Part shown: piece after piece, positions 29,160 through 42,814 of the stretch
How positions within the stretch are numbered: position 1 is the stretch's first letter
How the letters are laid out: every line of letters begins with the position of its first letter
The notes under the pieces: model-generated
What the model was told of the DNA's origin: nothing
The model's input: only the letters and a program-made list of their open reading frames with translations
Databases searched by the model: none
Position numbers and translations under genes: made by a program
Assembly: GCA_964016885.1 (NCBI GenBank)
Contig: OZ024759.1
Location: 3,917,546 to 3,981,545 of the forward strand
Direction: 5' to 3'
Length of the DNA: 64,000 nucleotides
Source of the DNA: Eledone cirrhosa
Lineage: Eukaryota > Mollusca > Cephalopoda > Octopoda > Eledonidae

Positions 29160-32100
29160 TTTAGTAATATGGTAATGAAAGGATTAATGACATAGACAGT
29201 GTCTTTAAGTAGAAATATGGTAATGAAATGGTTAATGATATAGACAGTGTCTTTAAGTAGAGATATGGTAATGAAGGGATTAATGACATAGACAGTGTCT
29301 TTAAGTAGAGATATGTAATGAAAGGTTTAATGACATAGACAGTGTCTTTAAGTAGAAATATGGTAATGAAAGGGTTAATGATATAGACAGTGTCTTTAAG
29401 TAGAAATATGTAACGAAAGGATTAATGACATAGACAGTGTCTTTAAGTAGAGATATGTAATGAAAGGGTTAATGACATAGACAGTGTCTTTAAGTAGAGA
29501 TATGGTAATGAAAGGGTTAATGACATAGACAGTGTCTTTAAGTAGAAATATGGTAATGAAAGGGTTAATGATATAGGTAGTGTCTTTAAGTAGAAATATG
29601 GTAATGAAAGGTTTAATGACATAGACGGTGTATTTAAGTAGAGATATGTAATGAAAGGTTTAATGACATAGACAGTGTCTTTAAGTAGAGATATGTAATG
29701 AAAGGATTAATGACATAGACGGTGTCTTTAAGTAGAGATATGTAATGAAAGGGTTAATGACATAGACAGTGTCTTTAAGTAGAAATATGTAATGAAAGGA
29801 TTAATGACATAGACGGTGTCTTTAAGTAGAGATATGTAATGAAAGGGTTAATGACATAGACAGTGTCTTTAAGTAGAAATATGGTAATGAAAGGGTTAAT
29901 GACATAGACAGTGTCTTTAAGTAGAGATATGTAATGAAAGGGTTAATGACATAGACAGTGTCTTTAAGTAGAAATATGGCAATGAAAGGGTTAATGACAT
30001 AGACAGTGTCTTTAAGTAGAGATATGTAATGAAAGGGTTAATGACATAGACAGTGTCTTTAAGTAGAAATATGGTAATGAAAGGGTGAATGACATAGACA
30101 GTGTCTTTAAGTAGAGATATGTAATGAAAGGTTTAATGACATAGACAGTGTCTTTAAGTAGAGATATGTAATGAAAGTTTTAATGACATGTCTTTAAGTA
30201 GAAATATGGTAATGAAAGAGTTAATGACATAGACAGTGTCTTTCATTAGAAATATGGTAATGAAAGGGTTAATGATATAGACAGTGTCTTTCATTAGAAA
30301 TATGGTAATGAAAGGGTTAATGATATAGACAGTGTCTTTCATTAGAAATATGGTAATGAAGGGGTTAATGACATAGACTGTGTCTTTCATTAGAAATATG
30401 GTAATTAAAGGGTTAATGACATAGACAGTGTCTTTCATTAGAAATATGGTAATGAAAGGGTTAATCACATAGACGGTGTCTTTAAGTAGAGATATGTAAT
30501 GAAAGGGTTAATGATATAGACAGTGTCTTTAAGTAGAGATATGTAATGAAAGGGTTAATGATATAGACAGTGTCTTTAAGTAGAGATATGGTAATGAAAG
30601 GGTTAATGACATAGACAGTGTCTTTAAGTAGAGATATGTAATGAAAGGATTAATGACATAGACGGTGTCTTTAAGTAGAGATATGTAATGAAAGGGTTAA
30701 TGATATAGACAGTGTCTTTAAGTAGAGATATGGTAATGAAAGGGTTAATGACATAGACAGTGTCTTTAAGTAGAGATATGTAATGAAAGGGTTAATGACA
30801 TAGACAGTGTCTTTAAGTAGAAATATGGTAATGAAAGGGTTAATGACATAGACAGTGTCTTTAAGTAGAGATATGTAATGAAAGGTTTAATGATATAGAC
30901 AGTGTCTTTAAGTAGAAATATGGTAATGAAAGGGTTAATGACATAGACAGTGTCTTTAAGTAGAGATATGTAATGAAAGTTTTAATGACATGTCTTTAAG
31001 TAGAAATATGGTAATGAAAGAGTTAATGACATAGACAGTGTCTTTCATTAGAAATATGGTAATGAAAGGGTTAATGATATAGACAGTGTCTTTCATTAGA
31101 AATATGGTAATGAAAGGGGTAATGACATAGACAGTGTCTTTAAGTAGAAATATGGTAATGAAAGGATTAATGACATAGACAGTGTCTTTCATTAGAAATA
31201 TGGTAATGAAAGATTATATGATATAGACAGTGTCTTTAAGTAGAGATATGGTAATGAAAGGATTAATGACATAGACAGTGTATTTAAGTAGAAACTTGGT
31301 AATGAAAAGTTTAATGACATAGAGTCTATGTCATTAAGCCTTAATCCAAATATTCAATTACTTTCAATCAAGAAACAAATGCAAATATCCGACTAACTTG
31401 AATTTTCCCTCGGATTTTAAAATTATTTTACGTATTTTTTCTATATTAGTTTTTTGAACTTAATATTATTATTTTTCTATTGTATTTCTTTATAATTATG
31501 TGAAGGCAAAAATATTTTATATTGTAACTTTTTATGTTAAATAATAAATGACTATAAAACTATACAAATTTTATATACTATATATTATAATAATTTCACA
31601 AAAGTCGCATTTATAGGTATATCAACTTATGCGGCCTCCTTTATTACTGCCTAATTTAAATGTGGCCTCTAATGGTAAAAAGGTTCCTCTCCTCTGACAT
31701 AGACAGTGTCTTTCATTAGAAATATGGTAATGAAAGGGTTAATGACATAGACAGTCTCTTTAAGTAGAGATATGTAATGAAAGGGTTAATGATATAGACA
31801 GTGTCTTTAAGTAGAAATATGGTAATGAAAGGGTTAATGAGATAGACAGTTTCTTTAAGTAGAGATATGTAATGAAAGTTTTAATGACATGTCTTTAAGT
31901 AGAAATATGGTAATGAAAGAGTTAATGACATAGACAGTGTCTTTCATTAGAAATATGGTAATGAAAGGGTTAATGATATAGACAGTGTCTTTCATTAGAA
32001 ATATGGTAATGAAAGGGGTAATGACATAGACAGTGTCTTTAAGTAGAAATATGGTAATGAAAGGATTAATGACATAGACAGTGTCTTTCATTAGAAATAT

Positions 32101-32745
32101 GGTAATGAAAGATTAAATGATATAGACAGTGTCTTTAAGTAGAGATATGGTAATGAAAGGATTAATGACATAGACAGTGTCTTTAAGTAGAAACTTGGTA
32201 ATGAAAAGTTTAATGACATAGAGTCTATGTCATTAAACCTTAATCCAAATATTCAATTACTTTCAAGCAAGAAACAAATGCAAATATCCGATTAACTTGA
32301 ATTTTCCCTCGGATTTTAAAATTATTTTACGTATTTTTTCTATATTAGTTTTTTGAACTTAATATTATTATTTTTCTATTGTATTTCTTTATAATTATGT
32401 GAAGGCAAAAATATTTTATATTGTAACTTTTTATGTTAAATAATAAATGACTATAAAACTATACAAATTTTATATACTATATATTATAATAATTTCACAA
32501 AAGTCGCATTTATAGGTATATCAACTTATGCGGCCTCCTTTATTACTGCCTAATTTAAATGTGGCCTCTAAAGGTAAAAAGGTTCCTCTCCTCTGACATA
32601 GACAGTGTCTTTCATTAGAAATATGGTAATGAAAGGGTTAATGACATAGACAGTGTCTTTCATTAGAAATATGGTAATGAAAGGGTTAATGACATAAACA
32701 GTGTCTTTTATTAGAAATGTGGTAATGAAAGGGTTAATTACTACA
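29160..32745. repeat. 46-48-bp minisatellite with two interruptions
   Basis: Units read ggtaatgaaagggttaatga, catagacagtgtctttaagt(or cattag)aaatat. Two unit types exist, aagtagaga and cattagaaa, which cluster. The array occupies 29160-31325, 31696-32220 and 32597-32745. Short open frames (KDTVYVINPFITIFL) come from its period. Confidence 0.95.
31326..32596. repeat. Tandem duplication of about 899 bp including a unique spacer
   Basis: The spacer 31326-31695 and its copy 32225-32596 are almost identical (cattaa(g/a)ccttaatccaa, tcggattttaaaattatttt, atgcggcctcctttattact) and the adjacent array segments repeat with the same offset of 899. Each spacer ends aaaaaggttcctctcctctg, resembling a hAT terminus, and starts at a palindrome (tgacatagagtctatgtca). 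Confidence 0.85.
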
Positions 32746-32753
32746 CCATATAC

Positions 32754-32891
32754 CTGTCTGACAGTTGCTACCTTCATAACCAGCAGCACATCCTCCACTA
32801 GAACACACACCTGTCTGTTTGTTACATTTACTGTTGTCAGCACAGTGACATGTGTTGCCACAGTTGGCTCCAAATTTACCTGATTTACAGA
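32754..32891 (-). CDS. EGF-like module exon
   Basis: The 138-nt exon has acceptor TTCCAG and donor G|GTATAT. The module is VCKSGKFGANCGNTCHCADN to [12 protein letters not shown] with eight cysteines and phase 1-1 borders. The last base of the adjoining 46-48-bp minisatellite lies within about 10-20 bp of the donor, and a hAT-like element of 9 kb begins 109 bp upstream in gene sense. Confidence 0.9.
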
Positions 32892-32999
32892 CTGGAAATA
32901 AAATATGAGAACAATGACAATTATAACAACATTTACACTATACAAGATAATAAATATCACAATATTATATCATCTATATTATAGTGTTGTCATCTATAC

Positions 33000-35900
33000 C
33001 AGAGGTCGGCATCCTTTTGGGGCGTGCGGGCCACATTGCTATGGAGTGTCACACAGGCAGGCCACATTTCTATGCAGTGTCTCACTGGCAGGCCACATTG
33101 TTACGAAGTGTCTTCTCAGTTGCTCACATTGTTATACAGTGTCTTGTCAGCAGGCCACATAGCTATGGAGTGTCTTGTCAGCAGGCCACATAGCTATGGA
33201 GTGTCTTGTCAGCAGGCCACATAGCTATGGAGTGCCTTGTCAGCAGGCCACATAGCTGTACAGTGTCTTGTCAGCAGGCCACATAGCTATGCAGTGTCTT
33301 GTCAGCAGGCCACATTTCTATAGAGTGTCTTGTCAGCAGGCCACATAGCTATGGAGTGTCTTGTCAGCAGGCCACATTGTTACGAAGTGTCTTGTCAGTT
33401 GCTCACATTGCAATACAGTGTCTTGTCAGCAGGCCACATAGCTATGGAGTGTCTCACCAGCAGGCCACATTGCTATACAGTGTCTTGTCAGCAGGCCACA
33501 TAGCTATACAGTGTCTTGTCAGCAGGCCATATTGCTATGGAGTGTCTCACGAGCAGGCCACATAGCTATGGAGTGTCTTGTCAGCAGGCCACATTGCTAT
33601 AGAGTGTCTTGTCAGCAGGCCACATAGCTATGGAGTGTCTCACCAGCAGGCCACATTGCTATGCAGTGTCTCACCATCAGGCCACATAGCTATGCAGTGT
33701 CTCACCAGCAGGCCACATAGCTATGCAGTGTCTCACCAGCAGGCCACATTGCTATGCAGTGTCTTGTCAGCAGGCCATATTGCTATGTAGTGTCTCACCA
33801 GCAGGCCACATAGCTATGTAGTGTCTCGTCAGCAGGCCACATAGCTATGGAGTGTCTTGTCGGCAGACCACATAGCTATGCAGTGTCTCACTAGCAGGCC
33901 ACATAGCTATGCAGTGTCTCACCAGCAGGCCACATTGCTATGTAGTGTCTCACCAGCAGGCCACATTGCTATGTAGTGTCTCACCAGCAGGCCACATTGC
34001 TATGTAGTGTCTTGTCAGCAGGCCACATAGCTATGTAGTGTCTCGTCAACAGGCCACATAGCTATGTAGTGTCTCACCAGCAGGCCACATTGCTATGTAG
34101 TGTCTCACCAGCAGGCCACATTGCTATGTGGTGTCTCACCAGCAGGCCACATTGCTATGTAGTGTCTTGTCAGCAGGCCACATAGCTATGTAGTGTCTCG
34201 TCAGCAGGCCACATAGCTATGGAGTGTCTTGTCGGCAGGCCACATCGCTATGGAGTGTCTCACCAGCAGGCCACATAGCTATGGAGTATCTCACCAGCAG
34301 GCCACATTGTTACGAAGTGTCTTGTCAGTTGCTCACATTGCAATACAGTGTCTTGTCAGCAGGCCACATAGCTATGGAGTGTCTTGTCAGCAGGCCACAT
34401 AGCTATGGAGTGTCTCACCAGCAGGCCACATTGCTATACAGTGTCTTGTCAGCAGGCCACATAGCTATGGAGTGTCTTGTCAGCAGGCCACATAGCTATG
34501 GAGTGTCTCACCAGCAGGCCACATTGCTATACAGTGTCTTGTCAGCAGGCCACATAGCTATACAGTGTCTTGTCAGCAGGCCATATTGCTATGGAGTGTC
34601 TCACCAGCAGGCCACATAGCTATGGAGTGTCTTGTCAGTGGGCCACATAGCTATGGAGTGTTTCACCAGCAGGCCACATAGCTATGCAGTGTCTTGTCAG
34701 CAGGCCACATACAGTGTCTTGTCAGAAGGCCATATTGCTATGCAGTGTCTTGTCAGCAGGCCACATTGCTATAGAGTGTCTTGTCAGCAGGCCACATAGC
34801 CATGGAGTGTCTCACCAGCAGGCCACATTGCTATGCAGTGTCTCACCAGCATGCCACATAGCTATGTAGTGTCTTGTAAACAGGCCACATAGCTATGCAG
34901 TGTCTCACCAGCAGGCCACATAGCTATGCAGTGTCTCACCAGCAGGCCACATTGCTATGCAGTGGCTCACCAGCAGGCCACATTGCTATGTAGTGTCTCA
35001 CCAGCAGGCCACATTGCTATGTAGTGTCTCACCAGCAGGCCACATTGCTATGTAGTGTCTTGTCAGCAGGCCATATTGCTATGCAGTTTCTCACCAGCAG
35101 GCCACATAGCTATGTAGTGTCTTGTCAGCAGGCCACATAGCTATGCAGTGTCTCACCAGCAGGCCACATTGCTATGCAGTGTCTCACCAGCAGGCCACAT
35201 TGCTATGCAGTGTCTTGTCAGCAGGCCATATTGCTATGTAGTGTCTCACCAGCAGGCCACATAGCTATGTAGTGTCTCGTCAGCAGGCCACATAGCTATG
35301 GAGTGTCTCACCAGCAGGCCACATAGCTATGCAGTGTCTCACCAGCAGGCCACATAGCTATGCAGTGTCTCACCAGCAGGCCACATAGCTATGGAGTATC
35401 TCACCAGCAGGCCACATTGTTACGAAGTGTCTTGTCAGTTGCTCACATTGCAATACAGTGTCTTGTCAGCAGGCCACATAGCTATGGAGTGTCTTGTCAG
35501 CAGGCCACATAGCTATGGAGTGTCTCACCAGCAGGCCACATTGCTATACAGTGTCTTGTCAGCAGGCCACATAGCTATGGAGTGTCTTGTCAGCAGGCCA
35601 CATAGCTATGGAGTGTCTCACCAGCACGCCACATTGCTATACAGTGTCTTGTCAGCAGGCCACATAGCTATACAGTGTCTTGTCAGCAGGCCATATTGCT
35701 ATGGAGTGTCTCACCAGCAGGCCACATAGCTATGGAGTGTCTTGTCAGCGGGCCACATAGCTATGGAGTGTTTCAGCAGCAGGCCACATAGCTATGCAGT
35801 GTCTTGTCAGCAGGCCACATACAGTGTCTTGTCAGCAGGCCATATTGCTATGCAGTGTCTTGCCAGCAGGCCACATTGCTATAGAGTGTCTTGTCAGCAG

Positions 35901-38900
35901 GCCACATAGCCATGGAGTGTCTCACCAGCAGGCCACATTGCTATGCAGTGTCTCACCAGCATGCCACATAGCTATGTAGTGTCTTGTAAACAGGCCACAT
36001 AGCTATGCAGTGTCTCACCAGCAGGCCACATTGCTATGCAGTGTCTCACCAGCAGGCCACATTGCTATGTAGTGTTTCACCAGCAGGCCACATTGCTATG
36101 TAGTGTCTCACCAGCAGGCCACATAGCTATGCAGTGTCTCACCAGCAGGCCACATTGCTATGCAGTGTCTTGTCAGCAGGCCATATTGCTATGTAGTGTC
36201 TCACCAGCAGGCCACATAGCTATGTAGTGTCTCGTCAGCAGGCCACATAGCTATGGAGTGTCTTGTCGGCAGGCCACATAGCTATGCAGTGTCTCACCAG
36301 CAGGCCACATAGCTATGGAGTGTCTCACCAGCAGGCCACATAGCTATGGAGTGTCTCACCAGCAGGCCACATTGCTATGCAGTTTCTCACCAGCAGGCCA
36401 CATTGCTATGTAGTGTCTCACCAGCAGGCCACATTGCTATGCAGTTTCTCACCAGCAGGCTACATAGCTATGTAGTGTCTCACCAGCAGGCCACATAGCT
36501 ATGTAGTGTCTCACCAGCAGGCCACATAGCTATGTAGTGTCTCACCAGCAGGCCACATAGCTATGTAGTATCTCGTCAGCAGGCCACATAGCTATGGAGT
36601 GTCTTGTCGGCAGGCCACATAGCTATGGAGTGTCTCACCAGCAGGCCACATAGCTATGTAGTGTCTCGTCAACAGGCCACATAGCTATGGAGTGTCTTGT
36701 CAGCAGGCCACATAGCTATGCAGTGTCTCACCAGCAGACCACATAGCTATGCAGTGTCTCACCAGCAGGCCACATTGCTATGCAGTGTCTTGTCAGCAGG
36801 CCATATTGCTATGTAGTGTCTCACCAGCAGGCCACATAGCTATGTAGTGTCTCGTCAGCAGGCCACATAGCTATGGAGTGTCTTGTCGGCAGACCACATA
36901 GCTATGCAGTGTCTCACTAGCAGGCCACATAGCTATGCAGTGTCTCACCAGCAGGCCACATTGCTATGTAGTGTCTCACCAGCAGGCCACATTGCTATGT
37001 AGTGTCTCACCAGCAGGCCACATTGCTATGTAGTGTCTTGTCAGCAGGCCACATAGCTATGTAGTGTCTCGTCAACAGGCCACATAGCTATGTAGTGTCT
37101 CACCAGCAGGCCACATTGCTATGTAGTGTCTCACCAGCAGGCCACATTGCTATGTAGTGTCTCACCAGCAGGCCACATTGCTATGTAGTGTCTTGTCAGG
37201 AGGCCACATAGCTATGTAGTGTCTCGTCAGCAGGCCACATAGCTATGGAGTGTCTTGTCGGCAGGCCACATAGATATGGAGTGTCTCACCAGCAGGCCAC
37301 ATAGCTATGGAGTATCTCACCAGCAGGCCACATTGTTACGAAGTGTCTTGTCAGTTGCTCACATTGCAATACAGTGTCTTGTCAGCAGGCCACATAGTTA
37401 TGGAGTGTCTTGTCAGCAGGCCACATAGCTATGGAGTGTCTCACCAGCAGGCCACATTGCTATACAGTGTCTTGTCAGCAGGCCACATAGCTATGGAGTG
37501 TCTTGTCAGCAGGCCACATAGCTATGGAGTGTCTCACCAGCAGGCCACATTGCTATACAGTGTCTTGTCAGCAGGCCACATAGCTATACAGTGTCTTGTC
37601 AGCAGGCCATATTGCTATGGAGTGTCTCACCAGCAGGCCACATAGCTATGGAGTGTCTTGTCAGCGGGCCACATAGCTATGGAGTGTTTCACCAGCAGGC
37701 CACATAGCTATGCAGTGTCTTGTCAGCAGGCCACATACAGTGTCTTGTCAGCAGGCCATATTGCTATGCAGTGTCTTGTCAGCAGGCCACATTGCTATAG
37801 AGTGTCTTGTCAGCAGGCCACATAGCCATGGAGTGTCTCACCAGCAGGCCACATTGCTATGGAGTGTCTCACCAGCAGGCCACATAGCTATGCAGTGTCT
37901 CACCAGCAGGCCACATTGCTATGCAGTGTCTCACCAGCAGGCCACATTGCTATGTAGTGTCTCACCAGCAGGCCACATTGCTATGTAGTGTCTCACCAGC
38001 AGGCCACATTGCTATGTAGTGTCTTGTCAGCAGGCCATATTGCTATGCAGTTTCTCACCAGCAGGCCACATAGCTATGTAGTGTCTTGTCAGCAGGCCAC
38101 ATAGCTATGCAGTGTCTCACCAGCAGGCCACATTGCTATGCAGTGTCTCACCAGCAGGCCACATTGCTATGCAGTGTCTTGTCAGCAGGCCATATTGCTA
38201 TGTAGTGTCTCACCAGCAGGCCACATAGCTATGTAGTGTCTCGTCAGCAGGCCACATAGCTATGGAGTGTCTTGTCGGCAGGCCACATAGCTATGCAGTG
38301 TCTCACCAGCAGGCCACATAGCTATGCAGTGTCTCACCAGCAGGCCACATAGCTATGGAGTGTCTCACCAGCAGGCCACATAGCTATGGAGTGTCTCACC
38401 AGCAGGCCACATTGCTATGCAGTTTCTCACCAGCAGGCCACATTGCTATGTAGTGTCTCACCAGCAGGCCACATTGCTATGCAGTTTCTCACCAGCAGGC
38501 TACATAGCTATGTAGTGTCTCACCAGCAGGCCACATAGCTATGTAGTGTCTCACCAGCAGGCCACATAGCTATGTAGTGTCTCACCAGCAGGCCACATAG
38601 CTATGTAGTGTCTCACCAGCAGGCCACATAGCTATGTAGTGTCTCGTCAGCAGGCCACATAGCTATGGAGTGTCTCACCAGCAGGCCACATAGCTATGTA
38701 GTGTCTCGTCAGCAGGCCACATAGCTATGGAGTGTCTTGTCAGCAGGCCACATTGCTATAGAGTGTCTTGTCAGCAGGCCACATAGCTATGGAGTGTCTC
38801 ACCAGCAGGCCACATTGCTATGCAGTGTCTCACCAGCAGGCCACATAACTATGCAGTGTCTCACCAGCAGGCCACATAGCTATGCAGTGTCTCACCAGCA

Positions 38901-41900
38901 GGCCACATTGCTATGCAGTGTCTTGTCAGCAGGTCATATTGCTATGTAGTGTCTCACCAGCAGGCCACATAGCTATGTAGTGTCTCGTCAGCAGGCCACA
39001 TAGCTATGGAGTGTCTCGTCGGCAGACCACATAGCTATGCAGTGTCTCACTAGCAGGCCACATAGCTATGCAGTGTCTCACCAGCAGGCCACATTGCTAT
39101 GTAGTGTCTCACCAGCAGGCCACATTGCTATGTAGTGTCTCACCAGCAGGCCACATTGCTATGTAGTGTCTTGTCAGCAGGCCACATAGCTATGTAGTGT
39201 CTCGTCAACAGGCCACATAGCTATGTAGTGTCTCACCAGCAGGCCACATTGCTATGTAGTGTCTCACCAGCAGGCCACATTGCTATGTGGTGTCTCACCA
39301 GCAGGCCACATTGCTATGTAGTGTCTTGTCAGCAGGCCACATAGCTATGTAGTGTCTCGTCAGCAGGCCACATAGCTATGGAGTGTCTTGTCGGCAGGCC
39401 ACATCGCTATGGAGTGTCTCACCAGCAGGCCACATAGCTATGGAGTATCTCACCAGCAGGCCACATTGTTACGAAGTGTCTTGTCAGTTGCTCACATTGC
39501 AATACAGTGTCTTGTCAGCAGGCCACATAGCTATGGAGTGTCTTGTCAGCAGGCCACATAGCTATGGAGTGTCTCACCAGCAGGCCACATTGCTATACAG
39601 TGTCTTGTCAGCAGGCCACATAGCTATGGAGTGTCTTGTCAGCAGGCCACATAGCTATGGAGTGTCTCACCAGCAGGCCACATTGCTATACAGTGTCTTG
39701 TCAGCAGGCCACATAGCTATACAGTGTCTTGTCAGCAGGCCATATTGCTATGGAGTGTCTCACCAGCAGGCCACATAGCTATGGAGTGTCTTGTCAGTGG
39801 GCCACATAGCTATGGAGTGTTTCACCAGCAGGCCACATAGCTATGCAGTGTCTTGTCAGCAGGCCACATACAGTGTCTTGTCAGAAGGCCATATTGCTAT
39901 GCAGTGTCTTGTCAGCAGGCCACATTGCTATAGAGTGTCTTGTCAGCAGGCCACATAGCCATGGAGTGTCTCACCAGCAGGCCACATTGCTATGCAGTGT
40001 CTCACCAGCATGCCACATAGCTATGTAGTGTCTTGTAAACAGGCCACATAGCTATGCAGTGTCTCACCAGCAGGCCACATAGCTATGCAGTGTCTCACCA
40101 GCAGGCCACATTGCTATGCAGTGGCTCACCAGCAGGCCACATTGCTATGTAGTGTCTCACCAGCAGGCCACATTGCTATGTAGTGTCTCACCAGCAGGCC
40201 ACATTGCTATGTAGTGTCTTGTCAGCAGGCCATATTGCTATGCAGTTTCTCACCAGCAGGCCACATAGCTATGTAGTGTCTTGTCAGCAGGCCACATAGC
40301 TATGCAGTGTCTCACCAGCAGGCCACATTGCTATGCAGTGTCTCACCAGCAGGCCACATTGCTATGCAGTGTCTTGTCAGCAGGCCATATTGCTATGTAG
40401 TGTCTCACCAGCAGGCCACATAGCTATGTAGTGTCTCGTCAGCAGGCCACATAGCTATGGAGTGTCTCACCAGCAGGCCACATAGCTATGCAGTGTCTCA
40501 CCAGCAGGCCACATAGCTATGCAGTGTCTCACCAGCAGGCCACATAGCTATGGAGTGTCTCACCAGCAGGCCACATAGCTATGGAGTGTCTCACCAGCAG
40601 GCCACATTGCTATGCAGTTTCTCACCAGCAGGCCACATTGCTTTGTAGTGTCTCACCAGCAGGCCACATTGCTATGCAGTTTCTCACCAGCAGGCTACAT
40701 AGCTATGTAGTGTCTCACCAGCAGGCCACATAGCTATGTAGTGTCTCACCAGCAGGCCACATAGCTATGTAGTGTCTCGTCAGCAGGCCACATAGCTATG
40801 GAGTGTCTCGTCAGCAGGCCACATAGCTATGGAGTGTCTTGTCGGCAGGCCACATAGCTATGGAGTGTCTCACCAGCAGGCCACATAGCTATGTAGTGTC
40901 TCGTCAGCAGGCCACATAGCTATGGAGTGTCTTGTCGGCAGGCCACATAGCTATGGAGTGTCTCACCAGCAGGCCACATAGCTATGGAGTGTCTCACCAG
41001 CAGGCCACATTGCTATGTAGTGTCTCACCAGCAGGCCACATAGCTATGGAGTGTCTCACCAGCAGGCCACATTGCTATGTAGTGTCTCACCAGCAGGCCA
41101 CATAGCTATGTAGTGTCTCGTCAGCAGGCCACATAGCTATGGAGTGTCTTGTCGGCAGGCCACATAGCTATGGAGTGTCTCACCAGCAGGCCACATAGCT
41201 ATGGAGTGTCTTGTCAGCAGGCCACATTGCTATGTAGTGTCTCACCAGCAGGCCACATAGCTATGGAGTGTCTCACCAGCAGGCCACATTGCTATGTAGT
41301 GTCTCGTCAGCAGGCCACATAGCTATGCAGTATCTCATCAGCAGGCCGCATTGCTATGTAGTGTCTCGTCGGCAGGCCATGATATAAAATAAGTAATGAG
41401 AACATATGTAAAAATGAATGCAGTAATATAATAAAATACTCTGACAATTTTAATAAACTCTGACAAAGCCATGACACCTGGCAGTGTATTTAAACCAGGG
41501 TTGCCATTTGTTCATTGAACATATTTACTTCTAATAATACTGAACACTTTTAACATAGAAAAATAAATAAACATTGATTATTATCAAATACAGTCCCTTA
41601 CAGATGTTTTACTAGGAGACAGCTAACTAAAATGAACAATTTTGAGGATGAAATGAAATAACTATGTCAGACATACTGACTTTTTTAGGTAAGTCTGGGT
41701 CATTTCACATCCCTGCCATACAGATACTATGTATGTACATATATACACGAATACACACACACAGTCCCTTTGACCTCGATGTCTGATTATTCTATCTCTC
41801 TGAGTTTGATTGTTTCTTACTGTCACATTAAAACATTACGTTCAGTTAAGTGAGTCTTGTGGTTAGACGTGTTCTCTAGTTGGTATTTTAATCCAAAATA

Positions 41901-42013
41901 ATTCAGAACACTTTTTCAGGGGATCGCTTAGTCTAAGATTGAAACCTGTCGGCAGGCCAGATGTGGCCCGCGGGCCAGATGTGGCCTACGGGCCAGGGAT
42001 TTAATGACCCCTA
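33000..42013. mobile_element. hAT-like element with a giant internal minisatellite, copy 1
   Basis: Ends: CAGAGGTCGGCATCCTTTTG with cgtgcgggccacatt at the left; the right end, as complement, is TAGGGGTCATTAAATCCCTG with ggcccg and gccacatctgg. The 8-bp flanks are identical: atctatac at 32992-32999 and 42014-42021. The interior is mostly a 31-bp array (33018-41388) and then about 600 bp of non-repetitive AT-rich sequence. No transposase frame was seen. Confidence 0.8.
33018..41388. repeat. 31-bp minisatellite inside the hAT-like element, copy 1
   Basis: About 270 units of agcaggccacatagctatgg then agtgtctcacc or agtgtcttgtc. The ggccacat core equals the subterminal part of the element (gcgggccacattgctatggag). 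Long blocks are themselves repeated: the ggccacattgttacgaagtg variant followed by gttgctcacattgcaatac recurs at about 33370, 34300, 35410, 37320 and 39460. Confidence 0.95.
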
Positions 42014-42123
42014 ATCTATACTATAGTGATATCAACTATTTTATATCTATATCATCTGTACTATATCCCTACAACCTATATTATATCTATAGCTATACTA
42101 TATCTATTCCTCTATATTATATC

Positions 42124-42275
42124 TATTGAAGGCGCAAGGATTAGTGGTAAGAGCGTCAGGCTTACAATCATAAAGTTGTGAGTTCGATGCCTGAATCTTA
42201 CTGTGTTTTGTGTTCTTGAACAACTCACTTTATTTCATGTTGCTCAAGATACTCTGCTATAGAAATGAGTTGTGA
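42124..42275 (+). mobile_element. tRNA-headed SINE head, copy 1
   Basis: gcgcaaggattagtggtaag, cgtcaggcttacaatcataa, gttgtgagttcgatgcctga give box A and box B-like segments; the body is truncated before the LINE-like tail. Confidence 0.7.
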
Positions 42276-42279
42276 TGTC

Positions 42280-42350
42280 ACACTTTCAATAGGAACACAC
42301 ACCTGTCTCTCAGTTACACCTGCTGTTGTTTTATTTCAATATATTATGCT
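42280..42350 (-). pseudogene. Short EGF-like half-exon relic (copy 1 of the duplicated segment)
   Basis: This has the same structure as 46110-46178: ATAATATATTGAAATAAAAC, then the AGCAGGTGTAAC and GACAGGTGTGTGTTCC segments, then unrelated sequence that runs into a SINE. There is no acceptor, donor or complete frame. Confidence 0.5.
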
Positions 42351-42371
42351 ACAACAAAGTTATGCTACATC

Positions 42372-42556
42372 ACTTATCTTATTAGAAATATGGTAATGAA
42401 AGGGTTAATGACATAGACAGTGTCTTTCATTATAAATGTGGTAATGAAAGGGTTAATGACATAGACAGTGTCTTTCATTAGAAATGTGGTAATGAAAGGG
42501 TTAATGACATAGACAGTGTCTTTCATTAGAAATGTGGTAATGAAAGGGTTAATTAC
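42372..42556. repeat. 46-48-bp minisatellite, short copy
   Basis: Four units of the cattagaaa type; ends about 12 bp from the donor of the exon at 42569. Confidence 0.95.
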
Positions 42557-42568
42557 TACACCATATAC

Positions 42569-42706
42569 CTGTATGACAGTTGCTACCTTCATAACCAGCA
42601 GCACATCCTCCACTAGAACACACACCTGTCTGTTTGTTACATTTACTGTTGTCAACACAGTGACATGTGTTGCCACAGTTGGCTCCAAATTTACCTGATT
42701 TACAGA
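42569..42706 (-). CDS. EGF-like module exon, duplicated copy
   Basis: The 138-nt exon has acceptor TTCCAG and donor G|GTATAT. The module is VCKSGKFGANCGNTCHCVDN to GSNCHTG with eight cysteines. It differs from 32754-32891 by two substitutions only (VDN for ADN, CHTG for CQTG), and the flanks match as well, so it was duplicated together with the neighbouring hAT-like element. Confidence 0.9.
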
Positions 42707-42814
42707 CTGGAAATAAAATATGAGAACAATGACAATTATAACAACATTTACACTATACAAGATAATAAATATCACAATATTATATCATCTATATTATAGT
42801 GTTGTCATCTATAC

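Noticed and set aside
30154..30468. Open frame with VINPFITIFLMKDTVY repeats as a membrane protein
   Set aside because: It translates the 46-48-bp minisatellite; hydrophobicity comes from AT-rich units.
33018..41388. Regular repeats resembling a CRISPR array
   Set aside because: Units are contiguous 31-bp repeats without unique spacers, inside a eukaryotic transposon-like element, and no cas genes are present.
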